From: Capniomyces stellatus
Taxonomy: Eukaryota > Kickxellomycota > Harpellomycetes > Harpellales > Legeriomycetaceae
Reading direction: 5' to 3'
Length of the DNA: 64,000 nucleotides
NCBI GenBank assembly: GCA_001661515.1
Contig: LUVW01000024.1
Location: 319,324-383,323 of the forward strand
Within the stretch, counting starts at the first letter, position 1. Each line of letters begins with the position of its first letter. Position numbers and translations under genes: made by a program. The notes below the pieces were generated by a model, which ran no database searches, was not told where the DNA came from, and saw only the letters and a program-made list of their open reading frames with translations. Of the stretch, positions 31,907-44,895 are shown in pieces.

Positions 31907-34363
31907 GTTCATTATATATAACCCTATTTGGTTTCTTTTATTTAACGCCTATTACCTCATCCTTAATCTCCCGTTGATTAGTTAAATGTTTTCACAGTCA
32001 TACTTTTCATTCTCAACTCTTTTTTATTTAATTTTTTTTACGTTTTGTTTATTCATCGTTCCAATTCATTTGCTCTTTTTAAAATATCAACCGATTTCTA
32101 TTTGTATAGCGTAAAAAAGTAGGCAAATAAAATCAACCAGAATTAATAAAGCTATTTCTTTTCTCTCTCTCTTGCCAATTCTGCTACTGCAATTTTAAAC
32201 AAACAAATAGAAGGAAAAAAAAGCACTGCTCGAATTAAATAAATGGATAAATAAACAACCAACACCCCCCCCGTTCAACTAAACCTTCTTGAATGCAAAT
32301 AAAAAAACTTTTTGGAAACAATCAAAAACACAAACAAAAGTTGTAATACTTTGCCATTTCCACTAAACCAAATTATCTGCCTCCTCCCTCCAGTCCCCAA
32401 ATCTTTTCAAAGATATTTTCACCACACTTCCAATTGCAACAATAACAAAAACAGGAAACATCAACAAAAACTAAACAATAGAAATCTCTTTGAACTAATC
32501 CGGCTCGACTATTTTTACCTTTTTTATTTTTTTTTCACCATTTTTTTTATTTCTCCGCTCCCATCCCAAATACAAATCTAGCCATACATTATGAATATCA
32601 GCTAATTCTCATCCTCACAACTCTCTCTTGCCTTCCTCTCATCCACCCTTCCTCCCAGTCTACTTGCCTCCATGGTTATACTCGCTATTTTCTTCTTCTA
32701 ATCCCCCCATTCTGTTTTATTTACAAACATTAGTGTTTGGATTGCTGTTCAAGCCACTCGATTTTTCTTGTGCAAAAGTTTCCTCCAACTCTTTTACTTT
32801 AAACTCTTTCCCCTCTATATAACTGCTCAATTCCAGTTTACCTGTCATCTTGCTCGTTTGCCTTTAAGATCATTCAACCAGATCCTTCTTTTTTTCTCTT
32901 CGTCTACCAATTTGACTTGTACTTGTTAAACTGCACTTACCTAAATAAATTCACACTTGCCTTGGTTAAGTGTATATACATCAGTGCTATTTTTAGCCAT
33001 ATCTGCTTTTCTATTCACCAAAGCCAAAGTTATTACTTTTTTTTTCTTCTTTTTAACTCGGAAGCTCGCTAAACAAATGACGCTCAAAGTGCCTAATCCG
33101 AAACATAGTTTCGATATCCCGCTTAGCCATAATATCAATACAACCATCGCCACCATACCCGCTTTTAGCTCAACACGTTGTTTATTCCCGTTTACCTTGA
33201 ACCCTCTTGCTCTTTTTTGGTTTATTTTATTTTTTTTAAAAAAAAACTGGGCTCTATTAAAATTTCCAGTTCGCTCTTTGTTTTTACTTTAAATTCCATT
33301 TAATACGACATTAAAGACACAATGGGATAGCAATAGCGAAATAGTCTTGTAACAATGCTTCCAGCTTAACCGCCAACGTGTTAACTGAAAAAGTAAACAA
33401 TGCTGAATTACAGGCTCAGCCCAAAAACACTCATTTAAATTTCACTTTGCCCCTTTATGAATGTAACTTGACTAAGTGAAGAAATGTCCCATAGAATTAA
33501 AAACTTTACCGTTAATTCAGAACAAACATTTACAAACCATCCACCCATTTAATCACCCATATACACAATAAGCAATCAGACAAACAGGACACACTATGAT
33601 TATATTATACTTTAACACAACAGGCTATTTTTGACTACAGCTGTGATTTGAAGAACAATATCGGTGTTTGTGAACGACACACTGAATCCTGTTATACTTG
33701 CCACACTGCTTATTGAATTGCTTTTTTGGATACTGGAAATATGGCTTACTCTTCCAATGCCAAATCGCTAGCACCTTGCTGGTCTGGTAAAAAATTCACC
33801 ACTGGTTAAATAATCATTCCAATAAAATTGGCGAACCTTCCAAAACGGCATGAAATGGCTATAGAAAGGCCAAACACCAATTAAAACAAGAGTAAGGAAA
33901 TCAAGCCGCGTTATTCCATATTTACATTTGCTACGTCGTAGAGTGTGAGATCAAATATTCAATTTTTTTAAATTCTTTATTGAAGTTAAATATCCAGTTT
34001 AGACTTTGCAAAACAGCTCGTTAAACGCGAATCCAAATACAATCTTTTTATACAATTATACAGGCAGGTTTTAAACTGTTAATCCATAACCTGTAACGAT
34101 TATAATGTAAATAAAACAAACAACTAAAAAACAATTTACTTGACCCAATCCACCTTTCTGAAAAACAACAGTAAGCACGAATAAATCAAAATCCACATCT
34201 GTTTGTATCAAGCAGTCACCATTCCGAAAACTAATTCACGCTAGATTGAAAAAACAAACAAACAGAAAAAGCGAAAAATAAATAAATTCAAATACGGACA
34301 AAGAACAAGAAACAATCAAACAAGCGGTAATAATACGGTAAAACAAAAGCAAACAGATTCATA
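31907..34363. other. Long gene-poor region upstream of CLP1
   Basis: About 2.4 kb of AT-rich, pyrimidine-rich sequence. Open frames here (for example 32312-32581 and 32957-33292, +) are Phe/Leu/Ser-rich noise without domains. The last few hundred bases presumably hold the CLP1 promoter. Confidence 0.45.
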
Positions 34364-36661
34364 ATGACAGAGCAAGAAACGAGAGAAGTAGAGTTAAAGG
34401 CATGCGAGGAACTAAGAATCGAAGTGGATTTTTCCAATACTGTCCAAATCAAGGTAAGAGGAGCTACTGATCCAAGCAGTACAAGTACAAAGTGTGTGAG
34501 TAGAGAATGATTTGTTACAGTAAATAAAGACAACGAGTATATGAAACATATTATTCTAGTTGAAATCAGGCCACGCAGAGATATTTGGTTCCGAGCTTGG
34601 AACGAGTACAGCATACGAGATAACAGGAGATAAAATAGCTATATTCAGTTGGGAGGGATGCAAGCTGGAGATAAGTCGTTTAACTCTGAATATGTTTACT
34701 GATAGTATTAGTACTGAAACTTAACATTCAATCGAAAACGTCAACCCACGAATTTGCACGAGCTTTATACTAAAAAAAACATTGCGTTGATTTGATTACA
34801 TTAAGGGCAAGTGCGAATCCGAGTACACGTCAAGCGAAACACCAATGCATTCATACATGAATGTTAATCTGGTTTTGCAAAACAGGCGAGAGAGTTCAAA
34901 AAAAAGTCTGGAATCCACTGAAAGTACGGCTGTCAAAACCAAGGGACCACGTATGCTGATTATTGGCCCAACCGATTCTGGAAAAACGTGTATAAGCAGA
35001 ATTTTACTAAATTATGCAATCCGCGAAGAATTTAGCCCTGTGTACGTAAATCTTGATCCATCGGAAGTAAGTTATAAGCCAAAAGATACCAAAACCACGA
35101 CATAAAAGCGCAATCTCAACAACAAATACTTAAATGAATATCTTTGTGTGCTAACCAAATGGAAAGCCGGACACTAAGTGTAGAAATATAAAATGTAATA
35201 GGGCCAAGTTGTTGTTCCAGGAGCAATAAGTGCAACAAAAATGTCGCATATATTGACGGCCGAAGACGGATTTATGAGCTACAACATAATGGGACCAAAA
35301 GGAGTACCAGATCAGCCGCTAGTGTATCACTATGGATACGCAAGTCCTTCAGACCACACAACTCTTTACAAAAAGCTAGTCAAGAATCTGGCAAGCAAAG
35401 TGCTAAAACAAAGCGAAACAGACATAAAAAGTAAGAAAAAGGAAAAAGAAACGAAGCCAAAAATACAGCTTGTGAATAAGAATATAGGTACAAATATTTG
35501 ATCTGTGGGCTTATGTAATTTGTAGGTCAAAGCTCGGGATATATTATTGATACTTGTGGATTGATTGATATGGCTCAGTATTCGGTAATAGACGACATTA
35601 TTGTAAACTTTGAAGGTAAATTTGCACTACACCAACGCGTTTAAAGTACATGGCTGGAATAATCGTATTTTAAGATAACCAACCGCACTCGACTGTAGAG
35701 CCACTAAATTATTAAATACAACAACCAAAATAACTACAGCATAACTAAATAATTAAAAAACTAAAAAACTAAAAAACTAAACAAACTTCTGATGGTTTAA
35801 TATTCGCTAGTTGACATGGTTTTGATTGTTGGGAATGAAAAGCTATACAGCGATTTCAGCAGAAAGTACCAAAACAACACACTCATTTCAGTGGCCAAAG
35901 TCCCAAAATCGGGGGGAGTTGTGAGTAGAGACGCAAAGTATCTCCGTGACTCCCAATACTCACAGATTAAACAGTATTTCTATGGCAGCAAATCAGAAAG
36001 TCTCCAGTCGTTTTCTACAATTGTCCGGTTTCAAGACTTGTATCTGTGCAAGTTTGGCATTGGTAAGCACCTCTATATATTATATTGACATAACACAGTG
36101 TGGTATGGTATAATGCAGTGTAACAGTTCAATGATCCTAATATCTTTGAGTAGACTCAGTAGCACCCTCATCAACTCTTCCCTTGGGCGAAGTCCGTAAA
36201 GTAAGCGAAACCCAGCTAGTCAGAATGGAACCAACCGACCAGCTTTCACACATGGTTTTAGCTGTACTGCACATGGACGTTCCAAAGTCCAAAATCCAGC
36301 AGTCGAATACAGAAGGCGGTGATACCGAGTCTGTCTCAATGGAGATCGATGACCCAGAAGAGGAGGATTCCATCCTACAGTCAAATGTGCTGGGATACCT
36401 GAATGTGTAAGCCAAAAAAATAGTTTATATTTGTTGTTGGTTGTAGCATAACTTGGTACCGTTTACTCAATTCTCTTTTACTTGTTATTATTGAAATGTA
36501 TTACACAACCTTCTAAACATGTCACACTCTATCCGCTTAATCATTCCAATAGCACTACTGTCGATGTAAAAAAACAGATGTTGGTGGTTTTGTCACCTGC
36601 CCCTGGGAGAATACCTCGCAAGGTAATGCTGGCTAGCCAGACACAATGGATGGAAGTGTGA
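34364..36661 (+). CDS. CLP1: mRNA cleavage and polyadenylation factor CLP1
   Basis: P-loop protein of the Clp1/Grc3 family, part of cleavage factor IA/II in mRNA 3'-end formation; the animal protein is also a 5'-OH RNA kinase linked to tRNA splicing. Eight exons are inferred: 34364-34453, 34560-34670, 34800-35066, 35202-35487, 35526-35615, 35811-36062, 36154-36406 and 36553-36661, giving 485 residues. The N-terminal beta domain (SGHAEIFGSEL, WEGCKLE, YTSSETPM) leads to a Walker A motif GPTDSGKT, then NLDPSEG, PGAISATKM, IIDTCG and the PKSGGVV motif. The C-terminal domain ends with VVLSPAPGRIP. Intron 2 fits only as AT-AC (34671-34799) and intron 4 is just 38 nt. Catalytic competence is not assigned; fungal Clp1 often binds ATP without kinase activity. 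Confidence 0.9.
34671..34799 (+). other. Probable AT-AC intron of CLP1
   Basis: Begins ATAAGT and ends TTTGATTAC, 129 nt, phase 0, with TACTAA ~26 nt before the end. GT donors in this exon give the wrong phase for the only AG acceptor (34805). Splicing here yields LEIKGKCESEY with the family's spacing. The donor lacks the U12 consensus ATATCC, so a U2-type AT-AC intron is likelier. Confidence 0.65.
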
Positions 36662-36931
36662 TACACGTTGACTAGCACACCAAGTCTTGTTTTATTTTTA
36701 AATGTTTGATTTGTTGGAAGCTTTATACCCTAAGCCCAAATCCATACCCATACCTAAACTCAACACAATTTTGACAAGTTATCCATGTTTATACTTGGTA
36801 AAAATAAATAAAATATAAAAAACATCAATAAAAAAAAACAATAAATGACAACAAAATCATTAAAGCTACTTAATATAGAATATAGTCATATAAATTGGAA
36901 CTAAAGAGTTTGAGCTAGTTGACCGGCTGAG

Positions 36932-38640
36932 TTACTGGGTATTAGCCAGTTCAATAACCATATCCTCGTAAAAAGTTATTCCCTTTAAATACTCGGACTC
37001 AATAACGTACTCATTGTGGTCATGCACCAAAAACTTGTGGTTGATCAGTGGGCACACCCCAACTGCTGGAACTCCCTTGCTTCTAATATGTTTGGCATCA
37101 GTACCACCGGCACAGATAATATGCTCATACTCCAAGCCATGACTCTTGAACACCTTGTTAAAACCCATCACAAACGGATCAGTGTCCTCCCAAGCCGTGG
37201 CCGGATTATTTATGTTGCTATCGCGGAACTCCACCTCAACGTCATTCTCCTCAGCGAGTGTTGCCAAAATCTGTCTAAACTCTACCAAGTCCGTCTTTGG
37301 CGTCACTCTGATGTCAAACGATGCTGTATATGTTGCAGGAACCACATTTTGCTGCTTCCCCCCCTCCAAAATTGTAAGATTGATTGAGGTAACATTTCCC
37401 TGCATCACAAGCACCTTTGGTCCAAACGACTTGTACAGCTTCAGCTGCTCATCTCTAATTTTCATCACTCCGTTTATCACAGGAAGGAGCTTCTCAATTG
37501 CTGTCCCCTCAATGAACTGGCTTCCATGTCCTGTGTTTCCGTGTGCGGTAAACGTCACCGAGCTATTTTAGTATTAATAATTTACATAGAATACAACTTG
37601 TTTAAAAATAAAGTACATTTTTACCACATTCATAGAAATATCCTGCACCACTACTTACCTGTTGATTCTTTCTGATGTCATGACTATTACCTTTCCTAGT
37701 GGTGATGGAACACTTTCGTCTAAATCAAAACCCGCGTTCAGTGCCTCAAATTCTTTGGTACGCACCAATGATGCCGCTCCGTCCTTTCCACCAATTTCCT
37801 CATCTGGAGAGTAGATTGCGTATACATTCCTGAGAAGCTGCTTCCCCGACTGCTTGATTTTTCTCAGTGCCTCCAAGTAGCTATATTCCAGTTGAATTCG
37901 ATTCTGGTTGTTAGTAAGGCATACATCAGTTTTATGGTATCAACACCAACACCAACACCAACACAATCACTTACCAACTGCCTGTGACTTTCATGTCCTG
38001 GGCTCCACGTGCAAATATTCTGTAGCTGCCATCTTCTTGTTGTACACGGGTCGCGGCAAATGGGTCATAGTCCCACAATTCCTGTTATACATTTGCGCCA
38101 ATATGTATATCCAGCCAACATTGTTAAATCATGTAGGTATACCGACAACAGATACATCACAGTCACTAAAACATCCGTCAACACGTACAAACCAACAGAC
38201 ATAGACACAAATACATCACTATGTTCATAAATCAACTGAATACATACCTCAAATACTGGAACCACATCGGTGTGCGAGCTCAGCAGAATTGACTTCAGCG
38301 ATGGGTCTAAGCCTGCGAGCTTCAGAATCACAATTGGCTTTCCTTTGACGCACTACAGGTTCATTTAGTCAAACATTCAGATACAGGTGCAATGGAGTCA
38401 ACACAAAATAGTTACATGGCACTGTGTTGTATTGTACTTATGTTATGCTGTTATATATTGTGATGTTGTATGACCGCAACCGTGCTGTACCTCAACGACT
38501 TGGTGTTCTAGGCCAATTTCCTCGGCCTGACTGATCAAGAACTGTTTGCAGGACTCGTAGTCAGGAGTGGGGTGGACAGTTTTGATCTGCAAGTACTGTC
38601 TGAATCTTGTGACTTGTTCTGGTTCGGTTGTTCCTGGCAT
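36932..38640 (-). CDS. Aminoacylase-1-like M20 metallopeptidase
   Basis: Predicted zinc-dependent N-acyl-amino-acid hydrolase. Five exons are inferred on the - strand: 38640-38491, 38352-38248, 38081-37975, 37880-37659 and 37562-36932, giving 404 residues, the usual length for aminoacylase-1. The metal and catalytic motifs of family M20 are all present in order: SSHTDVVPV (His, Asp), the bridging Asp in RGAQDMK, PDEEIGG (catalytic Glu and metal Glu), the dimerisation-domain His in GNTGHGSQF, and the last metal His in HDHNEYV. Introns are 138, 166, 94 and 96 nt; the third has a perfect TACTAAC branch site. There is no signal peptide, so a cytosolic location is likely. It converges with CLP1 (270 bp between stops). 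Substrate preference cannot be read from sequence. Confidence 0.9.
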
Positions 38641-40196
38641 TTTGATGGTGACTTTTGTTACGTTTGACTATATTTTGTGTTTTAAAATGATTTCACAGCC
38701 AAGTTTGAAGGATGTGACGCTTTCATTATATTTGGAAAATGTACTTTCAGTGTTTAATATAATATATGTTTTTGTCGTTTGCTTCGTTCATGATAGGCTT
38801 TCTTCGAGTTTTGTTGTTTTTGTCGAGTGTCGTTTATACTTTGTATATTGGCGCATACTCTGCATTTAACGGTAGGTTCATTTGATCTGTTTCAGGTTTA
38901 AGAAACGTGAATATTTGTGCTGGTTGGGGTCTTTGTTTTATGTTCGGACGATTTTTTGCATAAATTTCCATTTTAAAATTAAGGTACGCCATTTTTGTTA
39001 TAATTTACTGATATCGTCTACTACGGACAGTGATTTGCTAGGACTGTGTTGAATAAATTATATTCACAAATTATCAAGTATTATATTGCATTTGTTTACA
39101 GTTCATTTTGTTGGAACGACATTGAAGATTGATTAATTTGTTTGCAGCGACTATTTCGTGTTAGCACAAATCATTTAATAGTCGAATAGGATACAGGCGG
39201 TAATTTTGTCCTATTTACTTTTATCATTGTTGAAATTTAGTTGATTTTTTCTCCGCTCAAATAACTGGTTTACTGTTGACTAAATGCAGTTAATTAGTTG
39301 CTTTTGTGTCCAGTTTTTATTTATTTTGTTCATTATTTATTTATATTTTTATGTGGTATATCGGCAACAGAATTGTGTACAGTTTGACCCAAGTTAATGT
39401 AATATTTTCTTGTTATTTTTTTCTTATTTTTTTCTTTCCAATATTAAAAGTCGATTTGTTCGAGAAATCTGTCTTAACCACCAAAGTCTACCCAGCATTA
39501 CTTGGTGCCACGATACCTGTACTACACTCCAGTTTAACGTATAATGCTATCACGTGCCAATAAGACTCTAGATTGAGTCAAACCGTTAATAAGTTGCTAT
39601 TTTTTTAAAAAAGGCTATCTTGCAGTTTATACATTTGGGTGATACGGAGTAAGGGGTTTTGAAAAATCGAGTTAGACTGGATTGGACTAGACTGGAAAAA
39701 TCACACCAAATTGCAAACTGGTTAAATGCCAAACCAAGTATTTTTTTGTGTGGGGAAGGCGATAGCATGTTGAATTGACCTCTTGGCTAATAGCTTTGAA
39801 TTTGGCTTGATTCAATCTAAATATGACTAGCATTTTGAAGACCTAGAACAGTAGAGTATGTATATTTCTTAGTGGTGCACTAAACTATGTTACAGCCATC
39901 ATAACTCTTATTTAATCGCGTTGTTGTCTAGTATCATTACCTTTTTTTTATTTAGCATGACCATCACTATGGTATTGCGTGTCAGATTAAACAAACAAAA
40001 TATGTATTCGCTATTGTATATGTAATAGGCACATATACATATACTGTAGTTTCTGATATTTCACTTTTGCACGGCTTAACTCGTATTAGTAGAGCTGTTC
40101 ACTGTGTTGCTGCTATTTTCTTTGTTTGTTTACAATTTATGTTGGAGCAGTACAAGTTATAAAGATTTGGTTTATGCTTAGAGTGTTGTATATACC
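38641..40196. other. Gene-poor region between aminoacylase and tyrosinase 1
   Basis: AT-rich, with several long T tracts. Open frames at 38567-38869 and 39306-39563 (+) are hydrophobic noise. No gene is supported; the 3' part is the presumed promoter of tyrosinase 1. Confidence 0.45.
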
Positions 40197-41513
40197 ATGA
40201 ATGCACTGTTAATTAATTTTCTAATATTTAATGTTTTAATATGTTTTATCTTGGCACAAAACGTGCCTACACCGCCTCTAGCTAGCGCACGGTGTCGAAG
40301 ATTGTCTGTGAGGAAAGAAGTGAGCTCCCTAACACGCGTCGAGTGGCAGGACTTTGTTTCAGCATGCCTGGAGCTAAAAAAAAGAGGTTGGACCGAAGAG
40401 CTGAGTAAAATACACAACAACTATGCAATGGAAATACACGCAACTGGACTATTTTTGCCTTGGCATAGAAGGTTTGTCACACACTTCCAAGCCCTACTGC
40501 GTCTAGTTAACCCTAAGGTCGTTATTCCATACTGGGTAAGTGCCAGCTTGATTCTTTGTTTCTACAAGACGTGCTGTTTATATGAATATAGTCTAACTCT
40601 GTAAATTGGGCAAATAGGACTGGTCAGTTCAATGGTCGGCACCAGAAAACTCTCAAGTATTAAGTGGTTTGATGTTTGGAGGGAATGGCGTTGGTCCTAA
40701 CAAGTGTATTTCTAACGGATTTGAGGCCGGATGGATGAGATCTTTTCCCAATTACCAATGTATAACTAGAGACTACAAATTGGGGGGTTCGCCTGGCCCA
40801 TTTTGGCCAACAGAGGCCGTAACCGACATCTCAAACGTGTCGCAAACGTTTGCTGATTTCTCTAGAAACATAGAAAACGGCTGCCATGGTGTTGTGCATC
40901 TTGGGATAGGAGGCGACTTTTTGGAAATGTGGGCACCATCTGAGTAACACTTTTATTCATTTTACTATTCAAAGATACACCACCCACGACACTATTTATA
41001 TATATTCCTACCTCATATCAACTGTGTATGTGTGTACTATTTTGGCTTGATAGCGTTTTGTTCTTTATGCACCACTCGATGGTTGACCGAATTTGGTCCG
41101 TTTGGCAGGAAGTTAAACCAGAGAGGCTTAAAGATATAGACAGCTTGGCCCTTAATGGCGATAAGATAGATTTAAATACAAGAATGCCGTACTACAACGA
41201 GCCCGTATGGATGATCATGAACACTAGAGAGCCTGGAGGCTGCTACTCTTATGACGACATCGAGCTAAATAAAAACAGAGAGTCAGGTACTTCACCCCAA
41301 ATTGGCCAGTCATTAGGGATTAATGTCATGGCATCAAGGAGAAATATTACTCGGGTTGCATTGGATGACAGGGGCTTACTGCCTGTTCCAAAACTCGAAA
41401 TAACCGATAAAAGCTCGATGTTTGGATTTGATCCTAAAGTTGTTGACGCTTTAAACGAGTTTGTAAAGAATTCGGTTAGAAAAATGGAGCTGGACATTAA
41501 AAGAGGTGGCTAA
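40197..41513 (+). CDS. Secreted tyrosinase (copy 1)
   Basis: Type-3 copper enzyme that oxidises phenols to o-quinones, the first step of melanin formation. Three exons are inferred: 40197-40535, 40618-40943 and 41054-41513, giving 374 residues. Signal peptide: residues 1-20 (cut near LA-QN). CuA ligands: His73, His81 and His90 within KIHNNYAMEIH and LPWHRRF. CuB ligands: His203 and His207 in CHGVVHLGIGGDF, plus a His in FFMHHSMVDRIW. The exon 2/3 junction rebuilds the conserved WAPSD-VLFF join. It is short, like secreted bacterial/zygomycete-type tyrosinases, without the long C-terminal plug domain of mushroom enzymes. Its neighbour at 43264 is a paralogue with the same intron positions. Confidence 0.93.
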
Positions 41514-43263
41514 GAGGTAGCGCAACGATTCTCAAACCATAAACACCTATGTTATCCACATATATACTCTTGTATCAATACCACCTTTAATACCAACACT
41601 TAACAGTTCTATAGATACATGTATTTTTTAGTTTTATTCATTTACATTAAAAGCGTAGCAATTTTTTTTTCAATAAAATGTTCAAGTAAGTTTAGTACAG
41701 CCAATTTGACCGATGTAATGCTATTATCTGCCTAACAAACGTATCTGCGTAACTCAAAGATGTTGCCTTATCTTTTTTGTCACCATATTAACCCACATCC
41801 ATTTTTTTTTTTGCAACAATTGAAGAGATGTTGGACTATTTGACACACCGCTTGGTTGGCTAAACTGAGTGTACACTGAACTTTGAATGTGAATACATGC
41901 CAACATTCAACATTATGCCTTCGGCAGGTTGATTAGCGGATAGTTTTGAGTAGCTGGATTGGTTTTTTATGAATACAATCCTTGGCCTTAAAATTAAATA
42001 TATGCCAAGCTCCACTCCAACAATAATCAAATATAATTAATACAACCCAATCAAGAAAAATACAAAGAATGCCACAATCCTATCTCATCAAATAAAAGTA
42101 AAAAAAATTGCGCTTCATAAGCGGGGTAAGCAAAAGTATGGCATGCACAATTCTTTTGGTATCCAAACAACTCGTTGTAAAACCGTTTAATCACAAATCA
42201 CCATTATCTTGGCTCAAGTCAACACGATATAAGCAAGCGAATATTGGCCTTGACATTTTTATATCAAATGGGGCAATAATGCTCGATGCTATTACTCAAG
42301 GATAGGACTATCTCAAGTATACACAAGCGTTTTAAGCCCAACATTTTCTTATTGCTCCAATAAGGAAATACTAGAGCCATGATTTAAACACCTTGAATAT
42401 GAAGAGCTAGGGGAAAAGTTTTTCTTTTGGCTTATTCTTGGTGGGAAAAACACAAAATAGAATCTTTCTTTGGATTAACTGAAGGTGTATTTTTAGATTA
42501 AATAGGGGGAGAGTGCTGATCGGACAAAATGGCGTGTTTTTTTTTTTACCACGGTACTTTGGTTATGGTGCAAGCAAGCGCCGTAACTAGTGGATATGAC
42601 CAAGTTCAAAGTTAGCTGAGAGTTAGGCTGAATAAACAGTCATTTGGCCATGTAAAAAAAAAAAACAATCAAGAGTTTGCCCGATTAAGCTAAAATATCC
42701 AAGCATTTAAACAAAACACGCTTTAGTTCATGGCCCTTAATTTAACCTGCAAAAGTTACAGTACTATATTGCTATGGCGCGAGTTACTTGATATTGCTAA
42801 TTAGTATGCTCGTGGCAAGCGGATTAAACCTAATTATATAGCTAGAGCTATGGTTACAAAATGGCCTTGATAAACGGGAAACCGCAAACAGGCCAAGAAA
42901 GAAAAGAGTATAAATATATGGTCTGCACACCAACTTTGACTTTATAAAAAAAAATCCCTTGTTAATATCTACAGTTTAGTTTAAAGTATATAATATATTA
43001 GATACTTGTCATCAAATAACCACAAACATACAATAGTTTGAATAGTATCAATCAATCTGAATATAGGACCCACACAAACCAGAAACAGTAATCAAAAACC
43101 AAAAATTATAATCAACACTTGAGCCTGGACATATAAGATTAAACAAGATCAGTCTAAACCATTGCTATTTTCTCGATCAAATTAAAAAAAAAGTCTTAAT
43201 AAAAGCAAAAAAAAGTCTATTTCTACAAATAAATAAAAACGAAAAAGTCTTAATTAAAGCAAA
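41514..43263. other. Spacer between tandem tyrosinases and promoter of copy 2
   Basis: 1.75 kb of AT-rich sequence. A TATA-like box at 42909-42916 and an A-rich leader precede copy 2. A 65-codon frame at 42108-42305 (+) is not supported. No remnant of a third tyrosinase was seen. Confidence 0.5.
42909..42916 (+). promoter_or_regulatory. TATA-like box of tyrosinase copy 2
   Basis: TATAAATA, 348 bp upstream of the start at 43264. This would imply a leader of roughly 300 nt, longer than for nearby genes. Confidence 0.4.
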
Positions 43264-44586
43264 ATGAAGCTAACAAGTATTGGAACAGTACTAGTCAGTG
43301 GACTGGTGTCATCGGTGTTGTCGCAGCAATTAGTTACACCAGATCTTGGGACTGCCAAATGCAGAAGGATTATGGTGAGGAAGGAGGTAAACGATTTGAC
43401 CAGTGCGGAGTGGAGAGCGTTTGTAAATGTGGTGGGGGAGATGTATAATAGGGGATGGTTTGAGCAATTGTCAAGGATTCACGATGGCTTCTCAATGCCG
43501 ATTCATGGCTCAGGCTTTTTCTTCCCATGGCACCGTAGATTTATAACTCATTTCCAGCAACTAGTGACGTCGATAGATCCAAATGTAGTGATTCCGTATT
43601 GGGTAATTGTTATTTCAAAATACGGATTATAACAGTGTGAATTGGGTAAAAAAATGACGTTGATGAGATTTTCAAGCTAACAAGAAATACCAACATATAT
43701 AAACTGTAGGACTGGACAATTGGGTGGCAATCGCCTGAGAGAACTCGTGTGCTGAGCAGCCGGATGTTTGGTGGAAATGGAGTAGGTCCTGGAAGATGTG
43801 TTATGGATGGGATTGTAAGAGGCTGGAGAAAATCGTTCCCTTCACCAGGATGTGTGAACAGAATCTTCCGCTATGGTCAGTCGACAGGAGCATTCTGGCC
43901 CATGAATGCAGTAGTAGCAGCGTCACAGGGATCAGTTAACTTTGCAGAGTTCACCAGTAACGTGGAGAATGGATCCCATGGCGCAGTGCATTTGGGTGTT
44001 GGGGGAGATTTCCAAGAGATGTGGGCACCTAACGAGTAATAAGTGATTCTTTAATTAAACGATAAGATAAAAAAAAAAATACTGTCGCAGTTGTTTCAAA
44101 ATAACATCTAGGTGTGTAGAATGATGGGTTGCTACTTTGTTGACTAATTAGAGTGTAAATATGTATTTAATGGTATTTATTAGTATTCTGTTTTATTTGC
44201 ACCATGGAATGGTTGATAAGATCTGGGTTGATTGGCAAGCTATGTCCAGGGAAAATGCCAGAGACGTGAGTAGCCGTGGACCAAATGGACAGCTAATCAA
44301 TCTAAGATCAACAATTCCATATTATGACGAGCCAATTGTGAGGTCGATCAGCAGGGTATCTCCAGGCCATTGTTATAGATACCAGGAGCCACAATCAGGC
44401 GGATTCAGATTGCTCAGAAACACAACATTCGTAAACCCAAGTCCTGGAACGAATGTCCTTCCTATTCCGCAGATAGATATTGCAAAAGCAAGCCCAATGT
44501 TCAACTTTGACCCAGCTGCAGTGGAAAGAATGAATATGTTGGTCAAATCGTCGATTGAAGCGATGGCTAACAACCCAGGAAACTAG
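43264..44586 (+). CDS. Secreted tyrosinase (copy 2)
   Basis: Three exons are inferred: 43264-43602, 43710-44035 and 44184-44586, giving 355 residues. Exons 1 and 2 are exactly as long as those of copy 1 (339 and 326 nt) and the intron phases are identical. Signal peptide: residues 1-20 (VLSQQ). CuA: His73, His81 and His90 (RIHDGFSMPIH, FPWHRRF). CuB: SHGAVHLGVGGDF and FYLHHGMVDKIW. It lacks the Cys that precedes the first CuB His in copy 1 (Ser instead) and has a shorter C-terminus. The copies have diverged well beyond a recent duplication. All copper ligands are intact, so both are expected to be active. Confidence 0.93.
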
Positions 44587-44895
44587 GAGCCAAGAACAGC
44601 TTAAACGAATAGGCATGTGTTATTGCCCAACCCTTTTTTTTAATGTACATATCAAATCAACTTTACTAATGGCTAGCCTAAACAATTATAAAACAATGTT
44701 TTATTTCAGTTTTAGAATGAATAAACCACCCTTAAGAAACAATGGTCTACTATTGCTAAAATCGTATTATACAAATGTGTAGATTAAAATAAATAAATAT
44801 ATATATATATAAAAGTAAGTAAAGAATAATTTTGTTGGGCGAAGGTTGTAAGCAAGATGCTTGGTATTTCATAGAAAAAGTTTTATTGGTGCGGA
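44587..44895. other. Convergent 3' spacer between tyrosinase 2 and the SMP-domain gene
   Basis: AT-rich, including an alternating TA tract near 44800. No gene was seen. Confidence 0.5.
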
